This document shows positions 7,304-15,100 of a stretch of DNA of 16,267 bases, piece by piece (positions within the stretch are counted from its first letter, which is position 1; each line of letters begins with the position of its first letter). The DNA is from Agrocybe praecox (taxonomy: Eukaryota; Basidiomycota; Agaricomycetes; Agaricales; Agrocybaceae): assembly GCA_964017145.1 (NCBI GenBank), contig CAXHKQ010000279.1:1-16267 (forward strand), read 5' to 3'. Below the pieces are notes generated by a model that saw only the letters and a program-made list of their open reading frames with translations, did no database searches and was not told the origin of the DNA. Made by a program: the position numbers and the translations under genes.

Positions 7304-9640
7304 ATGGACGTCGAACTCGATGAGACGACAAAGGCGGCCGTATGCGGCCAGGGCGAGTCTGCGTTAATCGGCAACGTGACGGCTGCCGCGCTGAACGACA
7401 TGAGACGAGGGGTCGCCACTCTCCGGCACGAGATGGAGGCGACCAAGGCTGAACTTGGAAGGGAGCGTGCTGCTAGGCGCACGCTCGAGCATAGGCTGCT
7501 CAAGACTGAGCCCAGCGCGGCTGAGGCATCCGGACGGTCGACGATCGACCAAATGGCGACCGAGATGCACAGGATCGGTGAACTGATCGCCGCAATGCGG
7601 CGCGATTTGGGGGCGAGCCGGTCGGAGCTGCAAGAGAGTCGCATCGCTTGGCGTGCACACGAAAAACGTTTGTTCGAAGACGTTCATCAACCGCGCACAA
7701 CAACAGCATTGACCCTACAACACAACGCCGGAGCCGACGACAGCGCCGACGCCGGCGCCTCGCGATCACTGGCGATGACGATCAGCGGTCAGGAGTCGCT
7801 CGGTGGTTGCCCCGATGGCAGTGCCGCTATCGCTTTACGTGGCACCGGCGGAGCCAATATTGTAGGCGCGACGAACAACGGACCGGTGTCCCGGTGGAAT
7901 GATGTACAGCCGATCAGCTGTTTGAGCAGCGACTTGCGTGTCCTATTGAACGCGACCGGCTTTCATCACAATTTGCAGCGCAAAATCGGTGAGAGCGAGC
8001 CGAGGTGCGAGCGCTCTCCCAGTGTTGGTAAACACTTCGCACAGTCGACGGTGTGCGAACAGTCGATCGAAGTGCGCACAATCGGTTCGCCCTCCTGCTG
8101 CCTGGGTGCGGCACACACGTCGGACGACTGCAGCGATCGACGAACCTGCGGAATCGATGACTGCCTGCGCTGCAAGTGCTCACTCCTCGACGCCGCACAT
8201 GATCGTCTCTCGAAACTCAAGTCAGACCCGAACAGTCAGTTGGTCGGCCAACGCTATTCACAGTCTTCGACGCTTGCGGACGAGATCTTCGCGAGCGAGC
8301 AGCAGGCGGACGAAGAGCTCGCGGTCGAGCAGCTCACGGACGTTCAGCTGGCGGTTGAGGAGATGTCGATCGAGAAAACGACCCCTCTGGGCAGGGTCGA
8401 GCTCGCTCTGGGACGTATCGGCGACGAGGGAAAACCGAAGGATCGGCGAAATGGCAAGAAGGTCGGCCTTCACTACCCACACCTGCACGTCGCCGCAGAT
8501 GCTCCGGTAGCATGCGAGCGAACCCGAATAAACTCGGCGCTGACTCATGACTGTAGACGCAGAGCCAATGAGTGCCCGGGCTGCAGCGATGACGGTGCAC
8601 AGCGGACGCTTCGTACGAGTTTCAACGAACGGACTGTGACACGCTCCCGAGAGAGCCCTATCGACACCGAGCCAAAACTGAAGTATCTGTCTGTTATCCT
8701 CGCAAAGCCTGTCGACCAGGCTGTCCTCTTCGGCACGGAGACGGACCAGATCATTCGATGGTCCAGCCAGACGCTGGACGACGGAGAGATCGAGAACGGG
8801 GTGCTGTCGGTCTTGGGCAACGTTGGAGAACAGAACACGCTTGGCAGGGTCGTTCATGAAGGGCCGTTCAAACCAAGCTCTGCGTATCTCTGTTCCGAGC
8901 TGAGCGGCGAGTGCGTGCGTCTCGATCGGACTGGCCGCTGGCGAATCTCGAATGCTACTTTCGGTGTCGGCACGCTGCATCGGCGACTAAGGACGGACGA
9001 ACGTCCAATTGGAGTCGGTCGGACGGCTGAATCGAAGACGACGAGGACGAAGATGGGAGAATGGCTCCAGACCCGGCGGCCGTGGAGCGTTGACGGCATT
9101 TGGCCGGCTGCCATCTCTCAGATACCATTGGGTCGACTGCGCGACAAGCGCAAAACGATGCTGGATTTTATTGGGGTTCACGACGAATATGGTGAGTTGT
9201 TATTCAGGCGGACGGAGATCGATTTGGACGGTTTAGCTCCGTTTGGTGGATGGCTGCAGTGCGGCCGTGAGCGAGACCGAGGCGGAACGTCGAGCGAGCC
9301 GCGATATGTCGGTCACGCATCTCCACGCGCAGACGAGGTGCAGCTACTCGTATTCGCGGACGTAAACGGTCATACGATTGCTGACGATGTGGAGAGAGAT
9401 CGAGAGCGATCGTATATCAAATCGGCGCACAGGTTGATTTGCTGGCCGTATTTCTTGCTGCAGAGCGGAAAACGCTGGCCAGCTGTCGGTGCAGAATCGA
9501 CGCACGCCGACAAGCCGACAAGGACTTGCGAGGCAATATCTATCGACTGTGGTGCGTCGAACATGCGAACATGCGCGTACTGTTTCGCAACGTGCTTTGC
9601 GCGACGTCGACCCCAGGCGCGGGTGTACGCAAAAGGCTGA
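7304..9640 (+). CDS. 778-aa Gag-like hypothetical protein of LTR element
   Basis: The only long frame in the internal region. It starts at ATG 7304, 116 bases after the 5' LTR, and stops 106 bases before the 3' LTR. Function is unknown; its place in the element suggests a Gag-like structural protein (inference). Residues 33-67 and 91-125 are two copies of one helical module: both have ...A(T/S)(K/R).EL followed by R.A.R..E.RL, charged and coiled-coil-like. Residues 325-354 are three tandem decapeptides of the type (A/T)D(E/V)..A(V/S)E. Cysteines cluster at 265-292 (C265, 266, 276, 282, 287, 290, 292), 417-427 (H415, C417, C424, C427) and 757-764. None matches the CCHC knuckle CX2CX4HX4C. ISIDCGAS, near residue 748, superficially resembles a D-T/S-G-A protease motif but has Cys at the second position and too little sequence after it. 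Antisense frames of up to 240 codons overlap it and look like shadows caused by composition. Length and the protein-level repeats support coding. Confidence 0.75.
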   Translation: MDVELDETTKAAVCGQGESALIGNVTAAALNDMRRGVATLRHEMEATKAELGRERAARRTLEHRLLKTEPSAAEASGRSTIDQMATEMHRIGELIAAMRRDLGASRSELQESRIAWRAHEKRLFEDVHQPRTTTALTLQHNAGADDSADAGASRSLAMTISGQESLGGCPDGSAAIALRGTGGANIVGATNNGPVSRWNDVQPISCLSSDLRVLLNATGFHHNLQRKIGESEPRCERSPSVGKHFAQSTVCEQSIEVRTIGSPSCCLGAAHTSDDCSDRRTCGIDDCLRCKCSLLDAAHDRLSKLKSDPNSQLVGQRYSQSSTLADEIFASEQQADEELAVEQLTDVQLAVEEMSIEKTTPLGRVELALGRIGDEGKPKDRRNGKKVGLHYPHLHVAADAPVACERTRINSALTHDCRRRANECPGCSDDGAQRTLRTSFNERTVTRSRESPIDTEPKLKYLSVILAKPVDQAVLFGTETDQIIRWSSQTLDDGEIENGVLSVLGNVGEQNTLGRVVHEGPFKPSSAYLCSELSGECVRLDRTGRWRISNATFGVGTLHRRLRTDERPIGVGRTAESKTTRTKMGEWLQTRRPWSVDGIWPAAISQIPLGRLRDKRKTMLDFIGVHDEYGELLFRRTEIDLDGLAPFGGWLQCGRERDRGGTSSEPRYVGHASPRADEVQLLVFADVNGHTIADDVERDRERSYIKSAHRLICWPYFLLQSGKRWPAVGAESTHADKPTRTCEAISIDCGASNMRTCAYCFATCFARRRPQARVYAKG
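8276..8365 (+). repeat. Three 30-bp tandem units in the Gag-like ORF
   Basis: In-frame units 8276-8305, 8306-8335 and 8336-8365 encode ADEIFASEQQ, ADEELAVEQL and TDVQLAVEEM. They are acidic and helix-prone. The DNA has diverged more than the protein pattern, which suggests the pattern was maintained by selection. Confidence 0.75.
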
Positions 9641-9735
9641 GGTCGGTTGGTCCTGTTCAGTGGTAGTTTGCTAGGCGGACCACTACGGAGCTCGCCGTGT
9701 CTGATGTCGGCAGTGAGGAGCTTGTGCTTTCTCAC

Positions 9736-9746
9736 GGGGGTGGGGA
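9736..9746 (+). other. Polypurine tract (plus-strand primer site)
   Basis: GGGGGTGGGGA ends exactly at the base before the TGTTGG of the 3' LTR. In LTR retrotransposons the purine tract at this position primes plus-strand DNA synthesis. It is broken by one T. Confidence 0.8.
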
Positions 9747-10117
9747 TGTTGGCGAGCCCCCGCCTACCCTAGCTTGTAGGTTTAATGATGATTTTTTGTA
9801 TGAGGGCGCAACAACACAAACATCACATACACTCGGTCTCTTTCGCGGCGTCGGCGCCAAATACCGTTCGGCCTGAATAAAAGGCCGGTGAAATGTTCTT
9901 GTCGCGACACTCAGTTCCTGCCGATTTGTACCGCGACACCTTCGAGTGAGTAATCCACATTCACACACACACACGTACACAATCACTAATTGTTGCCGAA
10001 TACTATTTTGAATTAGGCGATAAAACCCGTTGAGACACGGAAAGCGTTCTGAGCCGGTGGTGTGTCGTGGTTTTATTGGCGTTGGGCTGAGCTGTCGTCT
10101 TTGATCGCTCGGCGACA
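9747..10117 (+). repeat. 3' long terminal repeat (371 bp)
   Basis: Same length as the 5' LTR at 6817-7187, and identical to it in my line-by-line reading. It is followed directly by the second copy of the TSD GACGG. Confidence 0.97.
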
Positions 10118-10122
10118 GACGG

Positions 10123-10309
10123 TGGAGATCATCCAATCTGTTGAGGAACCTGATGTTGCGCTTCTTCCGGCTTGACGTCCTACTTCTATGTCCTACTCTA
10201 CGGCAGCGAAATTTGGAATGCCAAACTTCATAACATCAGCCAGAGAGCGCATTTCATGAACATATTTCAGACGACTATCTTCATTTTGCCTCTAGTTTCA
10301 CTCCCTTGA
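10123..10309 (+). pseudogene. Non-LTR retrotransposon RT relic, right part
   Basis: Continuation of the RT relic interrupted at 6817. The frame carries WRSSNLLRNLMLRFF, fitting the 'W.S..l....KLRLF' pattern. It then shifts and gives VLLYGSEIW (10190-10216), the conserved LLYG.E.W motif near the C terminus of many LINE-type RT domains. The shift coincides with an imperfect 13-base duplication, GTCCTACTTCTAT followed by GTCCTACTCTACG. Discounting one TSD copy, the frame is open across the LTR insertion point, which independently confirms the insertion site. After about 10220 the sequence no longer resembles RT; this frame stops at 10307-10309. Confidence 0.75.
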
Positions 10310-10846
10310 AAGCGCTCCTTGATCGGTGCGATCCACCTCGTACACTTCCCTTGTGAGTTTATTACCCACACAGACAAACATTCGCGCATACAGACACTGC
10401 AATATATTCGCGAAACGCTTTTGCGCCGAGCCGAGCAGATGCGCGGCTGCGCAGCTCTGAACCCGCGTGCTCCGCGTTCGCGGCCACGCTTCGTGACGAC
10501 GAATTCGACGACTCTGACTCTCGTCGAACTCGCGTGTTTGCGCCGCTCGAACGTTTCCGTTTATTTGGGTTGTCTTTGTTTGTATCGTGCCAGCAGCGTG
10601 TGCGCCGGTTCACAGCCCATCGCGTGGATGGGATTTAGTTTCGGAACGAATGATTCTGAGTGCCGAGGACAGCGACAACGAGCGTGTGATTAAGCGCACA
10701 GTGATGTCGTTTTTCCGTTGTCTTGGTCTCGTCTTCGATTTGCTAGTTATATCGATTATGGTCGCATCGCATGCTTTCGAATTAACCGTAATTACACCGA
10801 GCGCGAGCGCGAACGACAATTTCAAATGACACAAAACACTCCTCGT

Positions 10847-10861
10847 TGCCGCCGCCGCCGC
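10847..10861. repeat. (GCC)n trinucleotide repeat
   Basis: TGCCGCCGCCGCCGC, a short run of five triplets. Confidence 0.8.
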
Positions 10862-10910
10862 GTGGCAGCTGCCGCCGGTACGGTTCATCGATTCGCGGTC
10901 GTTCACGACG

Positions 10911-10925
10911 CAGCAGCAGCAGCAG
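10911..10925. repeat. (CAG)5 trinucleotide repeat
   Basis: CAGCAGCAGCAGCAG, uninterrupted. Confidence 0.85.
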
Positions 10926-11346
10926 ACTCAAATTGAACTCCGCCAATAATCCAAACACATGCGACGCGCGCACGACGACGCCGCGCACACTCGAACTCGA
11001 ACACAAACAACTCCATTCCAATCACTTGCGCGCGGCGGCTGTGGCGGCGGTGGCGGCCTCCTTCGCCATAGTCGTGTGAGCTGTGTGTGTGTGCAGCGGC
11101 GTAGCATACCCCATCAAGGAGTATTTTAAATACAAAGCTTTTACGGGATAGGCACCAATATATCAACAGGCAAGATTCACTGAAACAGGCAGCTTTTACT
11201 AGAACGAGATCAGCGCTCAACTTCACTGAAGAGTGATAACTGTCAAGCACACGGGCAGAGTGATCGGTGTTTTATTTTACTCTGCTCTTTTGAGATCAAT
11301 TTGCTTTAGGTGTATAGCAATCTGTTTATTACTCATTAGTCATTAC

Positions 11347-11948
11347 CAAGGCCCGGAAGTTAAGGGCCTAAAAAAGTACGTTTTAGGGCCCTAAAATAGT
11401 GGCTAAAAACAGTGAAAAAGGGTCTAAAAACAAGAAAAAAGGGTCTAAAAACCATGATTTCTCGATGATATTTCGTAAAAATGGGTCGAAAGACGAAGCG
11501 AAATTGGTTCTTCATGCAATTATCGCACTAAGCACATTATTTTCTTGAATAATATTAATTCGCATTACATGTTTTGTATATTTTCAGAAAAATTAACAAA
11601 AATATTTTCAATTTATTTATATATATTGCAATTTTTCTTTGCACGATAAATTTTACATTTACCAGTATGCATTTAGATGAAAAATTGCAGAGATTTTGAA
11701 GAGCCAAAAAAGGCAAAAAAGGGTCTAAAAATAGTGGAAATAAGGAAAAAAGGCGAAAAAGGGTCTAAAAAAAGGGATTATAGGTGAAAAAAGGGCCTAA
11801 CGTCCAAAAAAGGGCAAAAAGGGGAAAAAAGGGTATAAAAAGTATAGTTCATTTCAATCGTACGGAAACGTGACGCATAATCGTAGTTACAAATGTTCTG
11901 TAGGATGAACAGGAAAAAAAGGGTTTTTCCCTTAACTTCCGGGCCTTG
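11347..11948 (+). mobile_element. Purine-rich hAT-type MITE, full copy 2 (nested)
   Basis: It has the same termini as copy 1: CAAGGCCCGGAAGTTAAGGG at the left and its exact complement at the right. The perfect 8-bp TSD is GTCATTAC (11339-11346 and 11949-11956). It is 602 bp long and close to copy 1 at both ends. The middle (about 11540-11700) is more diverged and AT-rich. It keeps the TTTTAGGGCCCTAAAA palindrome (11381-11396) and the one-strand GGG(T/C)CTAAAA repeats. It inserted into hAT copy B and is therefore younger than it. Confidence 0.92.
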
Positions 11949-11985
11949 GTCATTACACAGTTCTCTGTTTTGGGGACGCGTATGA

Positions 11986-12075
11986 TGTCGTATTCGAGGA
12001 TTCGAACCACGATTTGTGATCCCAAAACCCGACTACGCTACAAACTCTACCATCGCGACTCGCGACGTACTCGTG
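11986..12075 (-). other. tRNA-like segment with Pol III box B
   Basis: On the minus strand, GGTTCGAATCC (11998-12008) matches the internal Pol III B box consensus GGTTCGANTCC exactly. Upstream, GATGGTAGAG (about 12045-12054) resembles a tRNA D-arm/A box. Between them TTTGT pairs with ACAAA around a 22-base loop, larger than the 7-base loop of a normal anticodon arm. I cannot complete an acceptor stem. This could be a decayed tRNA, a tRNA-derived SINE head, or an exapted Pol III promoter. It is not a functional tRNA on present evidence. Confidence 0.4.
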
Positions 12076-12698
12076 GCGTATACTGAGATTGGTTTTTGGT
12101 TGTTTGACACCACCCACAGAGTCTGGGACAAATGTAGTGTAATGTACAGAATCTAAATAGAATAGTTGATTTTTCAGGATTCGACGTGTTTATATTTGAA
12201 AAGTGTACACTTCATATGTCAATGAATTTAAGACTGAGCGGCCTGCGGGACTCTCTTTCAGTCTTATATCTTCCCAAAATACGTAGCAACGATGATTTGG
12301 TAATCCCCCTATATCGAACGAAATTTTATTATAATCTTATGTTATGTTCCCATTTGTAAACGTATATTTCTGCTGCCAAGCTCAAAACTGAGCAATCCAG
12401 TTCAATCGCTTTTGCTCAATGTTTTAGTCCTACGATGCGGAAAATTTCAATATCGAAAAGGCGTGGCTCTTTGAGCCCGCAAATTCCTGTTGTGCCTACA
12501 CACATGCGGCAAAAAAGGTCCCAATGTTGAAAATAAATCGACGAAAACGTCGTATTCGGACGCATAATGTTGTATCCACTGAATTCGTATTGAAAATATG
12601 ATAGAAAGTATGTATGCTTTATGATTAGAAGGATATAGACGTCGGAAATTTAATATCACCGCCAAGCCGAAAATCCTGGCTACGCCACTGTGTGTGTA

Positions 12699-13465
12699 CG
12701 TGTGTACGTGTGTGCGGAGCAGTGTTACGCTCGCGTGCGCGCATTCGTTTCGTATTTATCCCGTAATCATCGCATTTGCGCGCGGCGAACGCTTACGAGA
12801 GCGTTCACATTGGATGTGCGCTGCTGCTGCGGCTGATGGTGATGGCCCGATGGCCAACCCACACACACACTCACATTTTTCGAGCCACACGAGCGCGATA
12901 ATTCGACATCAAATCAAGCATTACACATTACTATATATCCACCGCTGTGCTGTGCACAATAATATCTCAGCCATCAAGTCATCGACTCGTCGGCGTGCGC
13001 ACTCAGCACGAAAACTACCACACACCACACACCATCAATGGCCTCGACGCGCGCGATGGATGGTCTGCGTCTGCACACTCATCGAGCGCGCTTGCGATGC
13101 GACGATGATAACGCACACTCGCACCACACCGCACCGCACACACCGGTAGTGAGCAGCCTCGTCGCTAAACACAACACCGGCCGCGATGCCAACACAAACT
13201 AACACACACACCAGCAACTTGGCTTTGTTTGCTCGCGTCTTCAGCGCGTCTCGAGCACTCTCGGGAAAAACTGTTCTCGGAACGACGAGCCGACGCGGCG
13301 TGCACATCGTGCAAAAAAGCGTCAAGTCATCATTCTTAAATATAACATTTGTAATAATAACAATGCTGCTGCTGCGCTGGTCGTCGACCACCATCGCCGG
13401 TCCGAAAAGCGCGAGGTGTGAGAAGCACCACCAGCGAGAGATGATAACACAGCGAACGCGACTGA
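12699..13465. other. Unassigned intergenic DNA, CA-rich
   Basis: CA/TG-rich low-complexity sequence. A 151-codon plus-strand frame (12694-13149) is His/Thr/Arg-rich as a result of the repeats, and a 119-codon minus-strand frame overlaps it. Neither shows a recognisable domain, and I call no gene. Confidence 0.45.
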
Positions 13466-13491
13466 CAAGGGGAGGTCACGCACGAGTCGTT
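13466..13491 (+). repeat. Tc1/mariner left terminal inverted repeat
   Basis: Starts CAAGGGGAGGTCACGCACG and matches the complement of 15075-15100 at 24 of 26 positions. Confidence 0.85.
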
Positions 13492-14326
13492 TCGGATCAC
13501 AGTTGGTGATTATAGGTGCAAAATGAAGATACCCGTCTGAAAGGACTCCTGCCAATACGCCCGCCTGTGGTCGAACATTTGAACTGTTGAAGATTGAGTT
13601 CTTGTATGGAACTTTTAAAATACTTTTAAACTTTTCAGAGAAGCTGTGGTAAATATTTTTCATTGACCAACTTGTATACTTGTATCTACAACTCTGCTTC
13701 GATCAGTGACAATCGTCATTCGTTCATTGTTCATTCTACTATCCCAGATCATATACCAGTTTGACAACCTTAGAAGTGCGATTTATTAATAAAATTCAAA
13801 ACGCGATTACAGGAAAAGTAATCGAGATATTATATTGAAGTTTGTATCCATCGTTAGCTATACTTTCCACTCATCTATATGCAAATTTATGGATCGATCC
13901 CGGAAGCCCCTCCTTGGCCGCGTGGAAAACCATCAATCAACGTTTTTTCCATTTTATCGAAAGTATTGAGCTGTATGCCTGGAAGTGCCTGTCCTATCGA
14001 TGAGAATAAATGTTTATCAGAAGAGGCTAGGTCTGTTGATTACAGGAGTCCATAGCAGAGCGAAGGAATCGCGTTATATTGTCCTTTTTGGCTGAATGCG
14101 CACGGAAAATGCGCATGGAAATTTTGCTTTAAAAATCGTGATTATCGAGACTTTTGAAATTTGTTCGCGTTTTTCTTCCAATATATGGTTCAAATTGATA
14201 TTTTTCTTTAGGAAAAGAAAATTTTAACTGATTCGCCAAAATTCAGTTCTCGTAGCACTTTACGTCCTTCTAATACAATCACGGACATACCATTATACCA
14301 TTATCGTCGCCTGCTGATAAAGAGAA

Positions 14327-14839
14327 TCACACTTCAGGGTTTGTTAGACTGGTATTTGAAACATTCTCCATTTTCGGTTCGATTGTGAAAACTTTCTCGT
14401 CGGATAACCCAATGTTCTGAAACCCACTACTGTCGGCTAGCGATTTGAGGTGTTTCGCTCGCTGCAGTCTCATGTGCATTTGCGCCGCCGAGATCTCTTG
14501 GACTTTCTGTATTTTATATGGCCTGACTCCTAGATCATTTTTCAACATCCTTCGGACACACCAGTCCGATATTTGCAGGTCCTTGGCCAATTGTTGTTGG
14601 CTTTGACGGGGATTTCGGGTCATCCGCTTTTTGAGCTTTGACACCATCTCCTGTGACCTTGCTGTACGCTTGGGTCCAAGCCCGTCTCGTTTTTCGGTGG
14701 TGGTTGTGTCATTAAATCTTTCGATGGTTCGATAAACACATTTTCTGTTGATCTTGAGATGCAGGAGCTCGCTGACAATCTGGCATGGTCTTCTACCGCC
14801 CAAGTGCAATGCAATAACACTGTTACGCTCCAAATCCAT
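14327..14839 (-). pseudogene. Truncated Tc1/mariner transposase (N-terminal 170 aa)
   Basis: N-terminal half of a Tc1/mariner-superfamily transposase, which binds the terminal repeats and cuts and rejoins DNA. Residues about 5-45 fit the first helix-turn-helix. GPKRTAR (55-61) resembles the basic linker. Residues about 63-108 fit the second helix-turn-helix, with the typical RRMLKNDLGVRPYKIQKV segment. SDEKVFTIE (146-154) carries the first catalytic Asp (D147). The frame ends at residue 170, against about 340-350 in intact family members. Downstream sequence is full of stops and frameshifts. A weak remnant of the QD.APSHTA block around the second Asp may survive at about 13967-13999. The third acidic residue was not found. 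It cannot encode active transposase. Confidence 0.88.
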
Positions 14840-15074
14840 TTGAAGTTACTGCTGTAGTTATCATCTGGCGACTTTAAATTTAGGATGAGTTGTGACCTCT
14901 ACAAGGCCTACTAGAGCATTTTGAAAACATGGGACTTGTAACCTCTCGCACCAAGTATGAGCTAAGGTAGTGTATCGTCTGTCGTCTCATATCATCGGAC
15001 ACATGGTGCCCTGGTGTCATACATAAGGGCAGTAATCAAAAGTCAATGCAAATAATGTACCACAGCAATAGTCC

Positions 15075-15100
15075 AACGACACGTGCGTGACCTCCCCTCG
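15075..15100 (-). repeat. Tc1/mariner right terminal inverted repeat
   Basis: On the minus strand this reads CGAGGGGAGGTCACGCACG followed by TGTCGTT. It is the partner of 13466-13491 with two mismatches. Confidence 0.85.

Larger units (their letters stand above)
6817..10117 (+). mobile_element. Complete young non-autonomous LTR retrotransposon
   Basis: A 3301-bp element with two 371-bp LTRs that I read as identical at every base. They begin TGTTGGCGAG and end GCTCGGCGACA, so the TG...CA ends are canonical. The perfect 5-bp TSD is GACGG (6812-6816 and 10118-10122). A purine tract, GGGGGTGGGGA, abuts the 3' LTR and sets the orientation as plus. The 2559-bp internal region holds a single 778-codon open frame. 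No protease, YxDD reverse transcriptase, RNase H or HHCC/DDE integrase motif was found in any frame. Identical LTRs imply very recent insertion, so the enzymes were presumably supplied in trans. The element resembles TR-GAG or LARD-type non-autonomous elements. The 5-bp TSD and TGTTG...ACA ends suit BEL/Pao, Copia or Gypsy, and I cannot assign one. It sits inside a non-LTR RT relic. Confidence 0.95.
10310..11085. other. Unassigned intergenic DNA, GC/CpG-rich
   Basis: CpG-rich sequence with (CCG)n and (CAG)n tracts. Overlapping open frames of 70 to 124 codons on both strands are Ser/Arg/Ala-rich and resemble nothing known. It could include host regulatory or UTR sequence, but nothing specific supports that. 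Confidence 0.45.
11094..12690 (-). mobile_element. hAT-type non-autonomous transposon, copy B (interrupted)
   Basis: The left end is CAGCGGCGTAGCATACC and the right end, complemented, CAGTGGCGTAGCCAGGATTTT. These are the same termini as copy A at 1379. The flanks TGTGTGTG (11086-11093) and TGTGTGTA (12691-12698) match at 7 of 8 bases, but they lie in TG-repeat DNA, so this TSD is weak evidence. Without the nested MITE and its duplicated target (610 bp) the element is about 987 bp. Relative to copy A it is inverted: 11107-11170 matches about 1729-1819, and its right terminus matches copy A's left terminus, including the ATTTT and GGTG(A/T)TAT motifs. It also holds a tRNA-like segment near 12000 not found in copy A. 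No transposase frame is recognisable. Confidence 0.7.
13466..15100 (-). mobile_element. Tc1/mariner-type transposon, degenerate
   Basis: The 26-bp inverted termini (13466-13491 and 15075-15100) differ at only two positions. They start C(A/G)AGGGGAGGTCACGCACG. The element is 1635 bp, normal for the superfamily, and encodes a mariner-like transposase on the minus strand. The expected flanking TA is not intact: the bases outside are GA on the left and, on the complement, CA on the right. Each could be a single mutation of TA. A 3-bp TGA direct repeat also flanks the element. About 260 bp of leader separates the right terminus from the transposase start. Confidence 0.85.

Noticed and set aside
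8258..8980. 240-codon open frame on the minus strand inside the LTR element
   Set aside because: It lies wholly antisense to the 778-codon frame and mirrors its repeats (for example the Leu/Arg-rich shadow of the decapeptides). It has no recognisable motif. The GC/CpG-rich composition explains the lack of stops.
9140..9220. Weak BEL/Pao RT-thumb resemblance of DKRKTMLDFIG in the 778-aa protein
   Set aside because: Only scattered positions match, the usual DPLG core is absent, and no upstream YxDD palm motif exists.
9530..9600. ISIDCGAS in the 778-aa protein as a retroviral-type aspartic protease motif
   Set aside because: The conserved second residue (T or S) is Cys, and only about 30 residues remain before the stop, too few for a protease domain.
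10319..10693. 124-codon plus-strand open frame
   Set aside because: No domain, frames on both strands are open, and low-complexity CpG-rich sequence explains it.
12694..13149. 151-codon plus-strand open frame rich in His, Thr and Arg
   Set aside because: Produced by CA/CG-rich repeats and overlapped by an antisense frame; it resembles no protein.
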